From NCBI GenBank assembly GCA_963971405.1, contig OZ020489.1, positions 20,114,290 through 20,178,289 on the forward strand: a stretch of DNA of 64,000 nucleotides, written 5' to 3'. The stretch comes from Psococerastis gibbosa (Eukaryota; Arthropoda; Insecta; Psocodea; Psocidae). The number at the start of each line of letters is the position of its first letter. The first letter of the stretch is position 1. A model generated the notes under the pieces. It worked only from the letters and a program-made list of their open reading frames with translations. It was not told the origin of the DNA and ran no database searches. Shown piece after piece: positions 14,501 through 21,800 of the stretch. Position numbers and translations under genes: made by a program.

Positions 14501-17462
14501 GATTCCCTTGAGGATTTGAACTACCGTTCTCCCAATTAACATCCAAGCTCTCTACACATTCGTCCACGGCCCTCGCCATATAGTATAGTGCCAATTGGTA
14601 AAGCACTGGTGAGGCACAGCAGAATCCTGCTATTACTGGCTGAATCTTTAGCTTAGCAATCATGGAAGAAATGGAGTTTATAAATATAAAGAAGTTATAT
14701 GCCTGAACGCAATAGCAAACATAATGCCCCATGTTTAATCTTACACAACCTAGCTTTATCGTAAGATAGCGGAGCCGAGGTTGCTTACTTGCTTAGCACG
14801 CCTGGAGGCAATTTTCTTTCCTCAACTTCTAAATATAAAATTGAAAAGACGCAACAACACAACAAATTTTATTCGTTTCAATTGTGCATTTAGAAGTCAC
14901 ATTGTAGACACTCACTCACTACGATTCTTACCTCAAGTTGAATAAGTTTCACGGTAGAGATAAGAGAATAGGAAAAGCAGAGCACCTCCAATTTTATGTG
15001 ACTAAAAATAGCCTTGCTGACATACCTATGGTTCCTGTAATATTAGTGGCACGTCCTGTCGTTGTTGTAATGCGACTCGAGCAGTCATCGTCACTGTCAA
15101 TGAATGACGTTGTTTCTAATTCGGAGCTAACGATTGAAGCTGTTTCATAGCCATGGCCTCGGTCAGACCTATGTTTGGAGTGGCCATTGCGAACATCTTG
15201 AAAAGTAAAATCAAATATGAGAGCAGTGCAGCATAAATCCCTACAACCAAATTTTCACCCAACTGTTCAACATTTTTGGTTTAGGCTTCATAAAAAAAAA
15301 AAAAAATAAACCGGATATTCAAAATGTTGCAGTACAAACTGCAAAAATTTTAATTACAAAGTAATATGCTCAGATCACGAAGTAAATCGACACTAGGCTA
15401 GTGATAAGCCACACAAACCAAGACTGTATATTATAAAGAATTGGCAATTTAAGCATACTTCAAAATCTTTGCAATTTCAACGGCATTTTAATTACAGTAT
15501 TTGAATTATATTTCGAATGCCATTTGTGGTTAAACCAGTATTAAATTTAGATAATTAATTTGACTTCTACTCAAGTTTATCTTTGGTAGTTTCAACAGAA
15601 CCTGTGAAGGGTTGCAGTTAACCTTGCAACAATGGGTATTCCGAATATTCATGCAACTAATGAGAATTCATACGACAAATTCAACTTTATATTATTCTTT
15701 TCATGTCGAAGCTGCTTACATTGCAAACATTCGTCATGACACCTCTAGTACTCTGCATTGAAATTTTATACTTTAACTATAAATATGACTAACATTTAAC
15801 ACTTACTGTTATATTTATTGTATTGGTCCGGAAGTTTGTGCCTAGAGCTGATAATACTTTCAGTCTCTGTAGTCAGTCCATTATCTCGTGCATTGTGCTT
15901 ATTCAGTTCCGCTGTGTCGGTGCATTGCGATGTACCACCATCAGAAACATTACTTCCTTCCGCTGATACAAGCTAAAATACAACAATTTAGAAAATGCAA
16001 GGTATCCAATTAATAAATTTAACAACACCCATGACGACAACTCAAATAGTTAGTTTTACATTTAAATTGTATTGATTGACTACATGAAGCAAGTACGGTC
16101 CGGCATACAATTTGAGCCATATCTTCATACTATATATTAAACAAAGTCGAGTTTTCTGTGTTGTTGATCATGGTAGCAGCAGCTTCAAATTTGATGACCG
16201 AAACATCATCAACTTCTCATCTTCTTAACTTCTTTTGATCTTCTTCGTCAGGGCAACTTGAAATTTCGTTCGTAACTTGTCGATTGTATTTTGATACCCA
16301 TTCATGTTAGTCAACCTATAATCCAGGAACGGCTGGACCACTTTTAATAATCTAGTATTTATTGGATTCAATAATTTTAAGTCCTTGAGCTACAATTAAA
16401 TCATAAAAATAATAGAGCTATAAAAATAAATAAAAAACAAACTGAAACATAAAAAACGTCATTCAAACCAGCCTTCTCAACCCATCTGCTGTTCGGGACT
16501 TTGATTATTTGATTGATGTTTTTGTATCATGTAATTAATTTATCTAATAGCCTAGTGGGCGTACGATTAGTGGAGGCAACGGAAATGGGAAAAATTGAAA
16601 TTACCGACACGAAAAGACTCGTATATACTGTATACGTGTAGAAACGTCATTTTGCTAAAAAATCATTTAAAAATTCAGTGTTAAGCATCATCGTCAACAA
16701 ATGTGCGACCAATTTTTAAGCTTTGCTGATTTGTGCTCGCTGAGCATCCTTCAATAACATATATATTGTACTATACGTAATTATTAGTATTTTGGAAAGG
16801 TTACAGTCATAGTTAATGCATATATTTAATTTGATTACGTTTTAATTTCTAGGTATGAATATAATATCAGAGCCTCAAATGAATGAAATTACTTTGGTGA
16901 AGAAAACATGCTTAATTGCTTACCCAACTGACGACACGACCATTAAAGCAAGGAAGGTGGGCATTTTCATCAACGATTTCTTCCTTTACCACACTGAAAT
17001 TCAAATAAAGAATGTAAACCAGATTGTGATAATATAATTTAAAATTTTATCGTCTTCGATATATATCAAATTCTTTATTATATGTCCAACTATTTCTTGA
17101 TGGTGGCCATAGTTGCTAATCGAGTCGCTATGTGCACGCATAAGAAACTCCACAGATAAAGAAATCTGTCTATTTATTATCATTTTAATGATTTTGAAAT
17201 GTTGTCAACAAATTAAAATGGCTGACAGTATGCAAGATAACATTACTTAAGTTGAGATAAAGTCTAATGCTTAGCTTATGTATGTTACAATCATTATTTA
17301 CCCAAAATCATCATCCATAGACTTGAAGAAAAACTTGTAATTAGGTCTATTTAGCACATTTTTAAAGTCACTTAGCGTGACTTTATCCGGTGAAATGGGA
17401 AGTTTGACTAAGTAAGGTGTTTCTTCCTCATCAATGTGATAAATAACCTTGGTTTCTTCCAT
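2370..17462 (-). CDS. dsh: Dishevelled (Wnt pathway scaffold), complete 12-exon gene
   Basis: Dishevelled is the cytoplasmic adaptor that links Frizzled receptors to the Wnt/beta-catenin and planar polarity branches. Coding exons, in transcription order: 17462-17302, 16993-16924, 15972-15807, 15196-15026, 14236-13990, 12734-12606, 10299-10070, 8655-8521, 7761-7591, 7027-6821, 5260-5138, 2524-2370. They sum to 1,965 nt, 654 codons plus stop, and every junction has AG/GT with matching phase. Seen in the translation: DIX domain (about 1-80, with [17 protein letters not shown]), basic stretch [12 protein letters not shown] (about 200-211), PDZ (about 233-326, with [11 protein letters not shown] and [14 protein letters not shown]), DEP (about 410-490, with [16 protein letters not shown] and [18 protein letters not shown]), and the C-terminal [10 protein letters not shown]. 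Length is within the family range. The introns are loaded with mobile elements but no exon is broken. UTR ends and the transcription start are not resolved. It is divergent from spermidine synthase. Confidence 0.97.
2541..2640. repeat. Short repeat with hairpin (paralogue at 14.28-14.39 kb)
   Basis: AAACAAAGGGTTAGTTGGA is shared with 14,310-14,335. It is followed by a near-palindrome, TCGACAATGGGCTCCGCCC then TAATTGTTCGA, that can fold as a hairpin. In the second copy the hairpin block is in the opposite orientation. Confidence 0.65.
2660..4820 (-). mobile_element. Jockey-type LINE, 5'-truncated, in dsh intron 11
   Basis: The element lies sense to dsh. It ends in a 3' tail of GTAA/AAGTAAG repeats near 2660-2680, directly after the stop. 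The 5' end falls within the linker before reverse transcriptase, so the endonuclease and any gag-like frame are missing. I could not find a convincing target-site duplication. Its long uninterrupted frame suggests a fairly recent insertion. Confidence 0.85.
2695..4812 (-). CDS. LINE reverse transcriptase ORF2 fragment (705 codons)
   Basis: A continuous frame for the RT part of a jockey-superfamily non-LTR retrotransposon. Seen: linker [13 protein letters not shown] blocks [73 protein letters not shown]; the catalytic motif [11 protein letters not shown] with both Asp residues present; then the thumb ([15 protein letters not shown]) and a C-terminal Cys/His cluster ([15 protein letters not shown]). 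No RNase H domain is visible. The frame opens at a TTG; the true start lies upstream and is lost. It would make host-intronic protein only if independently transcribed. Confidence 0.9.
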   Translation of the reverse strand: MPAVLIAISRTQYLPGLNSGTSALLRAYQEQFDNDPFAKETIEMGEELMHCVSEGRKEKWSKLINDLDMKQNSRRAWKLIKNLSNDPTQPKPDYSKVTPNQIAHTLLLNGKPKTKVKKERFTMPKQDVTESALSTPFSTEELVEVIRGMKENKAAGPDGIRTEQIKHFGTKALTWIVTIMNECVNSCNIPPLWRRASVSALLKPGKEPTEAKNFRPISLLCHLFKAFERLILTRVGAIVDNKLIPEQAGIRPGKSCNNQVLNLTQHIENGYEKNLLTGVVFVDLSAAYDTVNHRKLISKVYSMTKDVAFTKTIQSILQNRRFYVNLEGKKSRWRIQRNGLPQGSVLSPLLYNIYTNDQPKTRDTRSFIYADDTAIAAQGKTFEEVETKLTKALEALSVYYEENFLRANPQKTQVCVFHLKNREADRKLNITWEGIPLEHEQYPKYLGVKLDRTLTFRTHCRELKGKISARNNILRKLTGSSWGAQPELLRTSALALCFSAAEYCAPAWEASAHTRHVDVALNETVRVISGCLKPTPTYKVYPIVGIAPPHIRRTVAAEKEKTKQENDSRHPMYQQERPPERLRSRNSFLKRRKPLETNAEIRRTSLWEEELPIISNFKANEEIAKGSHLPYGEWRTLNRLRTGVSRCRYTQKKWGYIEDELCDCGEVQTADHLLVCRDMGTVCSVADLFVCNDNAIKAAKFWKMI
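5138..5260 (-). CDS. dsh: dsh coding exon 11: C-terminal Ser/Gly-rich segment
   Basis: Encodes [19 protein letters not shown] and continues into a Thr/Ala/Asp-rich stretch ending HAPLP. The acceptor is TTGCAG and the donor GTAAGT. The phases match exons 10 and 12 (40 codons plus split codons). Confidence 0.9.
5700..6140. other. dsh intron 10, low-complexity part
   Basis: Contains two poly-G runs (about 5928-5942 and 5959-5970) and no coding sequence I can support. Confidence 0.5.
6140..6600. repeat. Old dispersed repeat, uninterrupted copy
   Basis: From about 6,380 it reads GATAATATTTACGGAAGTTA, a TA microsatellite, AACATTTTGAACGGAG, GAAATGAAAAGTTGTGAAG, then CTCAATAGGTGGATGAA and TCTCCCTAAAA. 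The same order occurs at 19.37-19.57 kb, where a LINE interrupts it before CTCAATAGG (continued at 21.33 kb). Confidence 0.7.
6610..6811 (-). repeat. tRNA-derived SINE, copy 2
   Basis: On the complement it reads AGGACATGTAGAATAGTGG, GGTTCCAGTCC in the B-box position, then the conserved SINE body and TTAGTAATAGAA tail. It lies in dsh intron 10 and ends 10 bp from the donor of exon 10. Confidence 0.8.
6821..7027 (-). CDS. dsh: dsh coding exon 10: Pro/Tyr-rich C-terminal region
   Basis: Encodes [19 protein letters not shown] and [19 protein letters not shown], matching the proline- and tyrosine-rich tail of insect and vertebrate Dishevelled. The acceptor is AACAG and the donor GTAAGT. A methionine right after the acceptor is not a start: DEP is upstream in frame. 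Confidence 0.93.
7264..7530 (-). repeat. Dispersed repeat, paralogue at 56.93-57.15 kb
   Basis: On the complement, ACCAAGTTGAATCCA, CCTGGTCACCTCCGAA, TAATCGTGTGACTT and GTGGTTCGGAATCCA match a plus-strand copy at 56,930-57,150. Both give open frames of about 90 codons with no recognisable domain, so I treat them as repeat, not gene. Confidence 0.6.
7591..7761 (-). CDS. dsh: dsh coding exon 9: end of DEP domain
   Basis: Encodes [19 protein letters not shown] and then [18 protein letters not shown]. The Lys-containing HTVNK stretch is the basic face typical of the DEP domain. The acceptor is TTGCAG and the donor GTAAGT. Confidence 0.96.
7880..8095 (+). repeat. LINE 3'-end-like repeat, plus copy
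   Basis: Contains GGGGCCCATCAAGGGAATGC and GTGCCCCTCTGAACCAC, and ends in a TTGATTTGATT tail. The inverted counterpart is at 13.57-13.80 kb and a short piece is at 9,313-9,330. It looks like a LINE 3' UTR with a simple-repeat tail. Confidence 0.6.
8521..8655 (-). CDS. dsh: dsh coding exon 8: start of DEP domain
   Basis: Encodes [20 protein letters not shown] followed by [16 protein letters not shown], the conserved N-terminal half of the DEP domain, which mediates membrane recruitment. The acceptor is GCGCAG and the donor GTGAGT. Confidence 0.96.
9480..9650 (+). pseudogene. Degenerate LINE RNase H / C-terminal remnant
   Basis: [16 protein letters not shown] is an RNase H end, out of frame with [11 protein letters not shown] and a AAAGTAAAGTAAG tail. 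The second part resembles 61.95-62.05 kb (YWEARRRWQRC plus AAAGTAAG). It lies in dsh intron 7. Confidence 0.55.
10070..10299 (-). CDS. dsh: dsh coding exon 7: end of PDZ and Pro/Ser linker
   Basis: Starts [19 protein letters not shown], the end of PDZ, followed by [19 protein letters not shown] and a Ser-rich linker ([18 protein letters not shown]). The acceptor follows a long pyrimidine tract (TTTTTTCAG) and the donor is GTAAGT. Confidence 0.96.
11011..12491 (+). mobile_element. Helitron-like non-autonomous element, copy 1 (dsh intron 6)
   Basis: 1,481 bp, starting TCTATCTTTATAAAAAT and ending AAGCGGTCCCAAGCTCCGCT plus TG. The terminal AAGCGG/CCGCTT can form a hairpin, and there are GC-rich palindromes such as GCCCCGAAGGGGC just inside. 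It is inserted between A and T with no visible TSD, as Helitrons are. Internally it contains two diverged tandem modules, each with a GGGGGGTGGAAACGTGA block, TTCAGCGAAAATAGGC and ATTCAGTTTAACTATCCGCC-like text. No Rep/helicase is seen. Strand assignment is by end type. Copy 2 is at 32,745-34,238. Confidence 0.75.
12606..12734 (-). CDS. dsh: dsh coding exon 6: central PDZ
   Basis: Encodes [20 protein letters not shown] and then [17 protein letters not shown], a near-invariant part of the Dishevelled PDZ domain. The acceptor is TTGCAG and the donor GTAAGC; the exon is 129 nt. Confidence 0.97.
12812..13144 (-). pseudogene. LINE ORF2 C-terminal remnant (dsh intron 5)
   Basis: [20 protein letters not shown], then [20 protein letters not shown] and [15 protein letters not shown]. 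This WIGHLLRH...GRPR pattern is the usual end of insect endonuclease-reverse-transcriptase LINE proteins. Only about 110 codons remain, with no RT. Confidence 0.8.
13196..13335 (+). repeat. Short dispersed repeat, copy 2 of 5
   Basis: GCCAACGACCTAATTGATTT, TTGGTATTGCTTCCGTATG, GGTTGGCAAACTGGCAT and CTACAAGTGACAATGG match copy 1 in order. Confidence 0.7.
13570..13800 (-). repeat. LINE 3'-end-like repeat, minus copy
   Basis: The complement matches the 7.88-8.10 kb repeat (GTGGTTCAGAGGGGC and GATGGGCCCCTC read on the plus strand). Confidence 0.6.
13990..14236 (-). CDS. dsh: dsh coding exon 5: basic region and N-terminal half of PDZ
   Basis: Contains the basic block [13 protein letters not shown], the conserved [18 protein letters not shown] stretch and the start of PDZ, with [17 protein letters not shown] and [11 protein letters not shown]. 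The acceptor is TTGTAG and the donor GTACGT. It splits a Gly codon with exon 6. Confidence 0.96.
14275..14400. repeat. Short repeat with inverted hairpin block
   Basis: GGCAATGGTGCAATATTATT and AACAAAGGGTTAGTTGGA match 2,541-2,600, but the following CATCGAACTATTGGGGCGGA block is the reverse complement of its partner. Confidence 0.6.
15026..15196 (-). CDS. dsh: dsh coding exon 4: acidic/serine-rich linker
   Basis: Encodes the conserved pre-PDZ linker, with [19 protein letters not shown] followed by DDCSSR and a Thr-rich run. The acceptor is TTCAAG and the donor GTATGT. Both phases fit the neighbouring exons. Confidence 0.93.
15807..15972 (-). CDS. dsh: dsh coding exon 3: linker after DIX
   Basis: Begins [17 protein letters not shown], the usual continuation of the DIX end in Dishevelled, and runs into a polar Ser/Thr/Asn-rich linker ending [10 protein letters not shown]. 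The acceptor is TTTTAG and the donor GTAAGT. It carries 55 codons plus one base. Confidence 0.93.
16924..16993 (-). CDS. dsh: dsh coding exon 2 (70 nt): second half of DIX
   Basis: This short exon reads [19 protein letters not shown] followed by VVSW, the conserved end of the DIX fold. The acceptor is TTTCAG and the donor GTAAGC. It completes the split Gly codon from exon 1 and ends in phase 0. It is easily missed because a longer frame runs antisense across it. Confidence 0.95.
17302..17462 (-). CDS. dsh: dsh coding exon 1: start codon and first half of DIX
   Basis: The ATG is at 17462-17460 and opens directly into [10 protein letters not shown]-type DIX sequence ([18 protein letters not shown]). 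The exon encodes 53 codons plus two bases and ends at [11 protein letters not shown] before the donor GTAAAT. The ATG is chosen because DIX begins within four residues of it, as in other Dishevelled proteins; no earlier in-frame Met adds conserved sequence. Confidence 0.95.
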
Positions 17463-18740
17463 AATTTTCTTCGAAATATGGAATGAAAACACTTCAGGAG
17501 CAATACTACAAATTCAACGAACGGCGGCCATTTGCGGATTTGCCATTTACCACAGTTCATGCAACATTGCAACATGAAAAAGTCAAAATCACGTTATGTA
17601 TTGCGTTTTTTAAGTCTTAAATTTTTCAGATAAGTACTACTTGTTTCAGCTTGGGATAAAAATTTTAAAGTACTATTAGAAATTTTAAATATTAGTATTA
17701 AAAGGTTATAACTGCAAGCTATAAATCAGTTTTATAGGTCTTTTTGCAATTCACTCTATTGTTATAATAATTTTAAATTTGTTGACGTAAGTTCACGTGA
17801 AGCCTATGTCTTATCCGTATGAGGCTGGAGAGAAATCATAATTTTGGTTAACGTTAATAACTAAAATAATATGTCTGAATGTAAGTAATTTAAAATTATG
17901 CATATAAGTCGAATCCACTCTGAATTTGAACACCGTACGGTGGTCGTGGTAGACACAATCACTTTCATTCGATCGGCTTCGCTCTTGACATGGAGATCCT
18001 ACCGGCGTCTCCCGTGTTAATATAGATGTTATTTGTGGAGATAAATACTGTACTGTTTGTAGTCACCCTCCGTTAAGGCTTAGACCCGGCACTCGGACGA
18101 TTCGACTTACGCGAGTTGCCGACATGTATTTTTTTTATTGTTGCTAATGGGCGGGTACCGGTAGCCTACTCCTACAACCGTGCTTGTACAATAGCAGCTT
18201 ATCATTATAATTTTGTTTACCTTTACATTAGATGAGACCAGGGGTTGCCAACCTGTGCACCGCCTGGGCATCAGAGGGGCACCACTTGCCACTTGGACTG
18301 GACTTAGGCTCAGGCCCTGGTTGGCCCACCAAAATTCCCTATTTTGTCTTTCTTTCCTTAGTTATTGGAGTCATTAAATCAACAGCAAGATCTAACCCGA
18401 AATTGGTGACTCCGGCATTTTCCATTTTATGTGGTCAGTGACTGGCCTGTAGTGGGACTGCTTCGCAGCTACGTTAAACCAAGACGCTCAGTCGCTCACT
18501 GAACACTGGACATTAGATATTGGATCACGTGGGGGTCGGGTCCCCATTTTAGGGTTAAGCCCGGCTGTTTTGAATGACTCCAATATTGATGAATCTATTT
18601 TCAGAAGGTTCACTGACTCGTTTCACCTCAGCAAAGATACTCATGGTCTTGAATAATTCGTAAAAATTCGTTAAGTGTGTACCAGGTCATAAACTTACAT
18701 TCATACAATTATATTAAATTCATGATTTATTTCAGCAAAC
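17463..18740. promoter_or_regulatory. Shared upstream region between dsh and spermidine synthase
   Basis: The two genes are divergent and only 1,278 bp separate their ATGs, so both promoters must lie here or in unseen leader exons. A GCGGCCATTTGCGG block sits about 60 bp upstream of the dsh ATG; its complement contains ATGGC, the core bound by YY1/Pho-type factors, which is only suggestive. A CAG acceptor-like site at 18733-18735 just before the spermidine synthase ATG suggests a spliced 5' leader. Around 18240 a CAGGGGTTGCCAACC block resembles a hAT terminus, without a visible partner end. Confidence 0.6.
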
Positions 18741-18871
18741 ATGGATGTTTTAAGGAATGGGTGGTTTACAGAAGCATGCGATCTCTGGCCTGGCATGGTT
18801 TTATCACTGAAAGTTAAATCAATTTTACACAAAGAAAAATCCCAGTATCAAGATATTCTGGTATTTGAAAC
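18741..18871 (+). CDS. SpdS: Spermidine synthase coding exon 1
   Basis: ATG at 18741, then [19 protein letters not shown], ending in [10 protein letters not shown] plus two bases before GTAAGT. A CAG acceptor lies five bases before the ATG, so the 5' leader is probably spliced. No upstream in-frame Met continues the homology. Confidence 0.95.
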
Positions 18872-21800
18872 GTAAGTAAGGCGCAAATAACTGAGTGGAA
18901 GAGTTAATTAATTCCAGTTCCCTGTTATTATATTTTTAGGACATAATATACTGGTAATTGACAAGGAAATGTAAATCAACAGAAAGTGTTACCTTCAACT
19001 TTCACAACAATATTAATTATGGCATGGTGATGTAAGCTAACATGTTAAAACGCTTGTAATTAAATTTTAACATCCCTTGGGGTAATGGGTTGTATAAGAA
19101 AAGCAGTATCACGCTCGTTAAGGTATGGTTTCACGGAGATTCTTATTATATAAACTATTACTATTAGTCTATTAGTATGAGATTCACGCTCTGTAAAGAA
19201 AAATATTAAGTTGCCCAGTATGCTCTCGATAGCAGGTTGTCAAGTCGAGGCCAAAACATTTCTTTACGATGCACCCTTTACAAGAAATAAAGTAAACTAA
19301 TTTCCAACCCCCCTTGAACATGGTTTAATGGAAGGTAAATTCCCGCTATTTATTAACCCAAGTTTAAAACTCAGATAATATTTACGGAAGTTACAGTGTT
19401 TCCTAAATTCTATATATACTGTATGTACATACATACATATACATTCATACATACATTGTATATACAAGTATATACATTATAACATTTTGAACGGAGAGTG
19501 GTTGTAGGCTCCAGCAGGGGGTCGTGAAATGAAAAGTTATGAAGAAATTATTCGGAAGTCCAACATTGTTCCCCGTAAATCGTAAATCGTGTGTATTTCG
19601 TGTCATTTTGCCTGCAACCATGCAGTCCATGGTTGCAGCTCGACGCCGTCATAAAAACAAATTGCAAGTACATACGTAATAAATTAATAATTAACTGTTC
19701 ACGTTGCCATCATTAGGGCTTCAATGATGAAAAAATAAAATACAAATACCTAACAAAACAAACAAACAACTTAATTCCTAACAGCCCTGAAGAGTGGTTT
19801 AATAAGTTAGACTACCTAGGTCAGTCTCCATGAACTCTTTAAAGGAATAGGGACAGACTGAGACTAAAAGATTTTTGAGCCTAGATTTTAATGCCTTATG
19901 AGGCAGGCTCACCATCGCCAATGGGAGCTTGTTTAGTATTTTGGAGCCATGATGTGCTAGTCCACGTGTGTGGCCACTATCCTCTTTCTTTCGACAACCG
20001 GTCTGCCCCTGTTCCTCGTATCGTGTTCATGAATGTCACAGTTGCGACGGAGCGGCAACTGGTGTGCGTGTACAGCTAGTCCCAGGATATGTAAGGCTGG
20101 GAGTGTCAAAATTCCCAGTAATAGAAAAAGGGGACGACATGACACCCTTTGGTCCCATGTCCCATTGAACGCCCTGATGGCCCTTTTCTGCATCTTAAAG
20201 ATGGGAGTAGCGTCGGAAGAACCTCCCCAGCACTCGACACCATATCATAGCCTGCTCTCAAACAAGGCAAGGCTATAATTAGTGTTTGTATATCTACACG
20301 GTGTGAAAGGTTTCTGAGGAGATATACCACTGACGCTAATTTTGGGCAGAGTCTGGCAAAATGGGGGCGCCAGGTCAGGTCTGAGTCAATTTTCACCCCC
20401 AGGAACACTGCAGACTGCGTCTGATGGAGAGCCGTGTCGCCGATTTTGATAACCGGAGTTAGCTTCCTAGAATTTTTGGTGGCGAACACAATGTATTCAG
20501 TTTTGCTGGTATTAAGCACTAGTCGGTTGTTATCGAGATAAGATTTTACTATGGACATTACGGCGCAACCATCAGACCCAGCCACGCCTTCATTTTCCAC
20601 CTCAAGTATCACCACTGTGTCGTCTGGATAGAGACTTGCACAAGGTGCACCTGGAGCAAATTCCACCTGGCCAGTGAGGTCATTGATATATATTAGAAAG
20701 AGTGTGGGACCGAGAATGCTGCCTTGAGGGACACTTGTGGTTACAGGTAACCAATCCCTTCCGTCATTGGCCACACTAAACTCACCATTGCGGGCTCCTT
20801 CTTTTGGGGTCTCAAAACTGACAGGTACCCGCTGTCGTCTGCCACTGAGGTAGGAGCGGAGCCAGTCGGCAGCCAGGCCTACTATCCCATGGTGTTTAAG
20901 TTTTTCAAGTAATATACTATGGTCGATAGTATCAAACGCGCGCGACAGATCACAGTATATCGCGAGCCTTTGAAGCCGCTTCTCAAAAGAGTTTAAGATA
21001 CTTTCAAGGAATGTAATATGTGCATTTCTGGTTGAACGCTTTGGTCTAAAACCGCATTGTTCCTTAACAAGCAAATTGTTATGTTCTAGATATACAATCA
21101 GGTTCGTGTTTACAATCCTTCCAAGTATCTTAGAGAGAGCTGGCAAAAGACTTATAGGGCGATAGCTTGACAACTCGGTCCAGCCTCCTTTTTTGTACAC
21201 GGGCCTTATAATAGCTAGTTTGCAGCAGTTAGGTACAACCCCCTCCCGGAGCGACTTATTGATGAGGTGTAGGATTGGCTCGAGAAGGACTTCTCCGGCG
21301 TCTTTTAGGAGACGGCAAGGTATCCCATCCGTCTCAATAGGTAGATGAAATCTCCCTAAAATGAAAATAAAAGCAAATTTATTATTATTATTTTATTTAC
21401 TGTAAAAATATTGCTCGTTTAAATAGTTGAATCCGGAACTGACGATTGTCCCAGATTCTGGTGCTTTTGTTGGCAGCCTTTAACGAAACACACACAAATA
21501 ATATGCGCTCATTAGACTAGGAGGTACAAAACTAATTTTTATTTAAAGTTCTTTAAGCCCTTATGCGCCAGTTGGTAGTTTTCCTCCTTCATTTGGTCAT
21601 AGCATGATCCAAATCTGTTAAAACTAAGTTAAGTGATGACTTTCCGGATATAGTTGGGATCAGCGGAAGTGAGATCGGTCTACAGCCAAGCTAAGCATAG
21701 GGAAACCGATACAACATAGTTTCCTATCGGTTTTCCTGCTGACAGCTGTAGACCGGTCTCGCCAACGGCTTATTGACATCACATCACTTGCAGAGCAGCC

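Noticed and set aside
16855-17037. Plus-strand open frame of 60 codons
   Set aside because: It runs antisense over dsh exon 2, whose minus-strand reading gives the conserved end of the DIX domain with proper splice sites.
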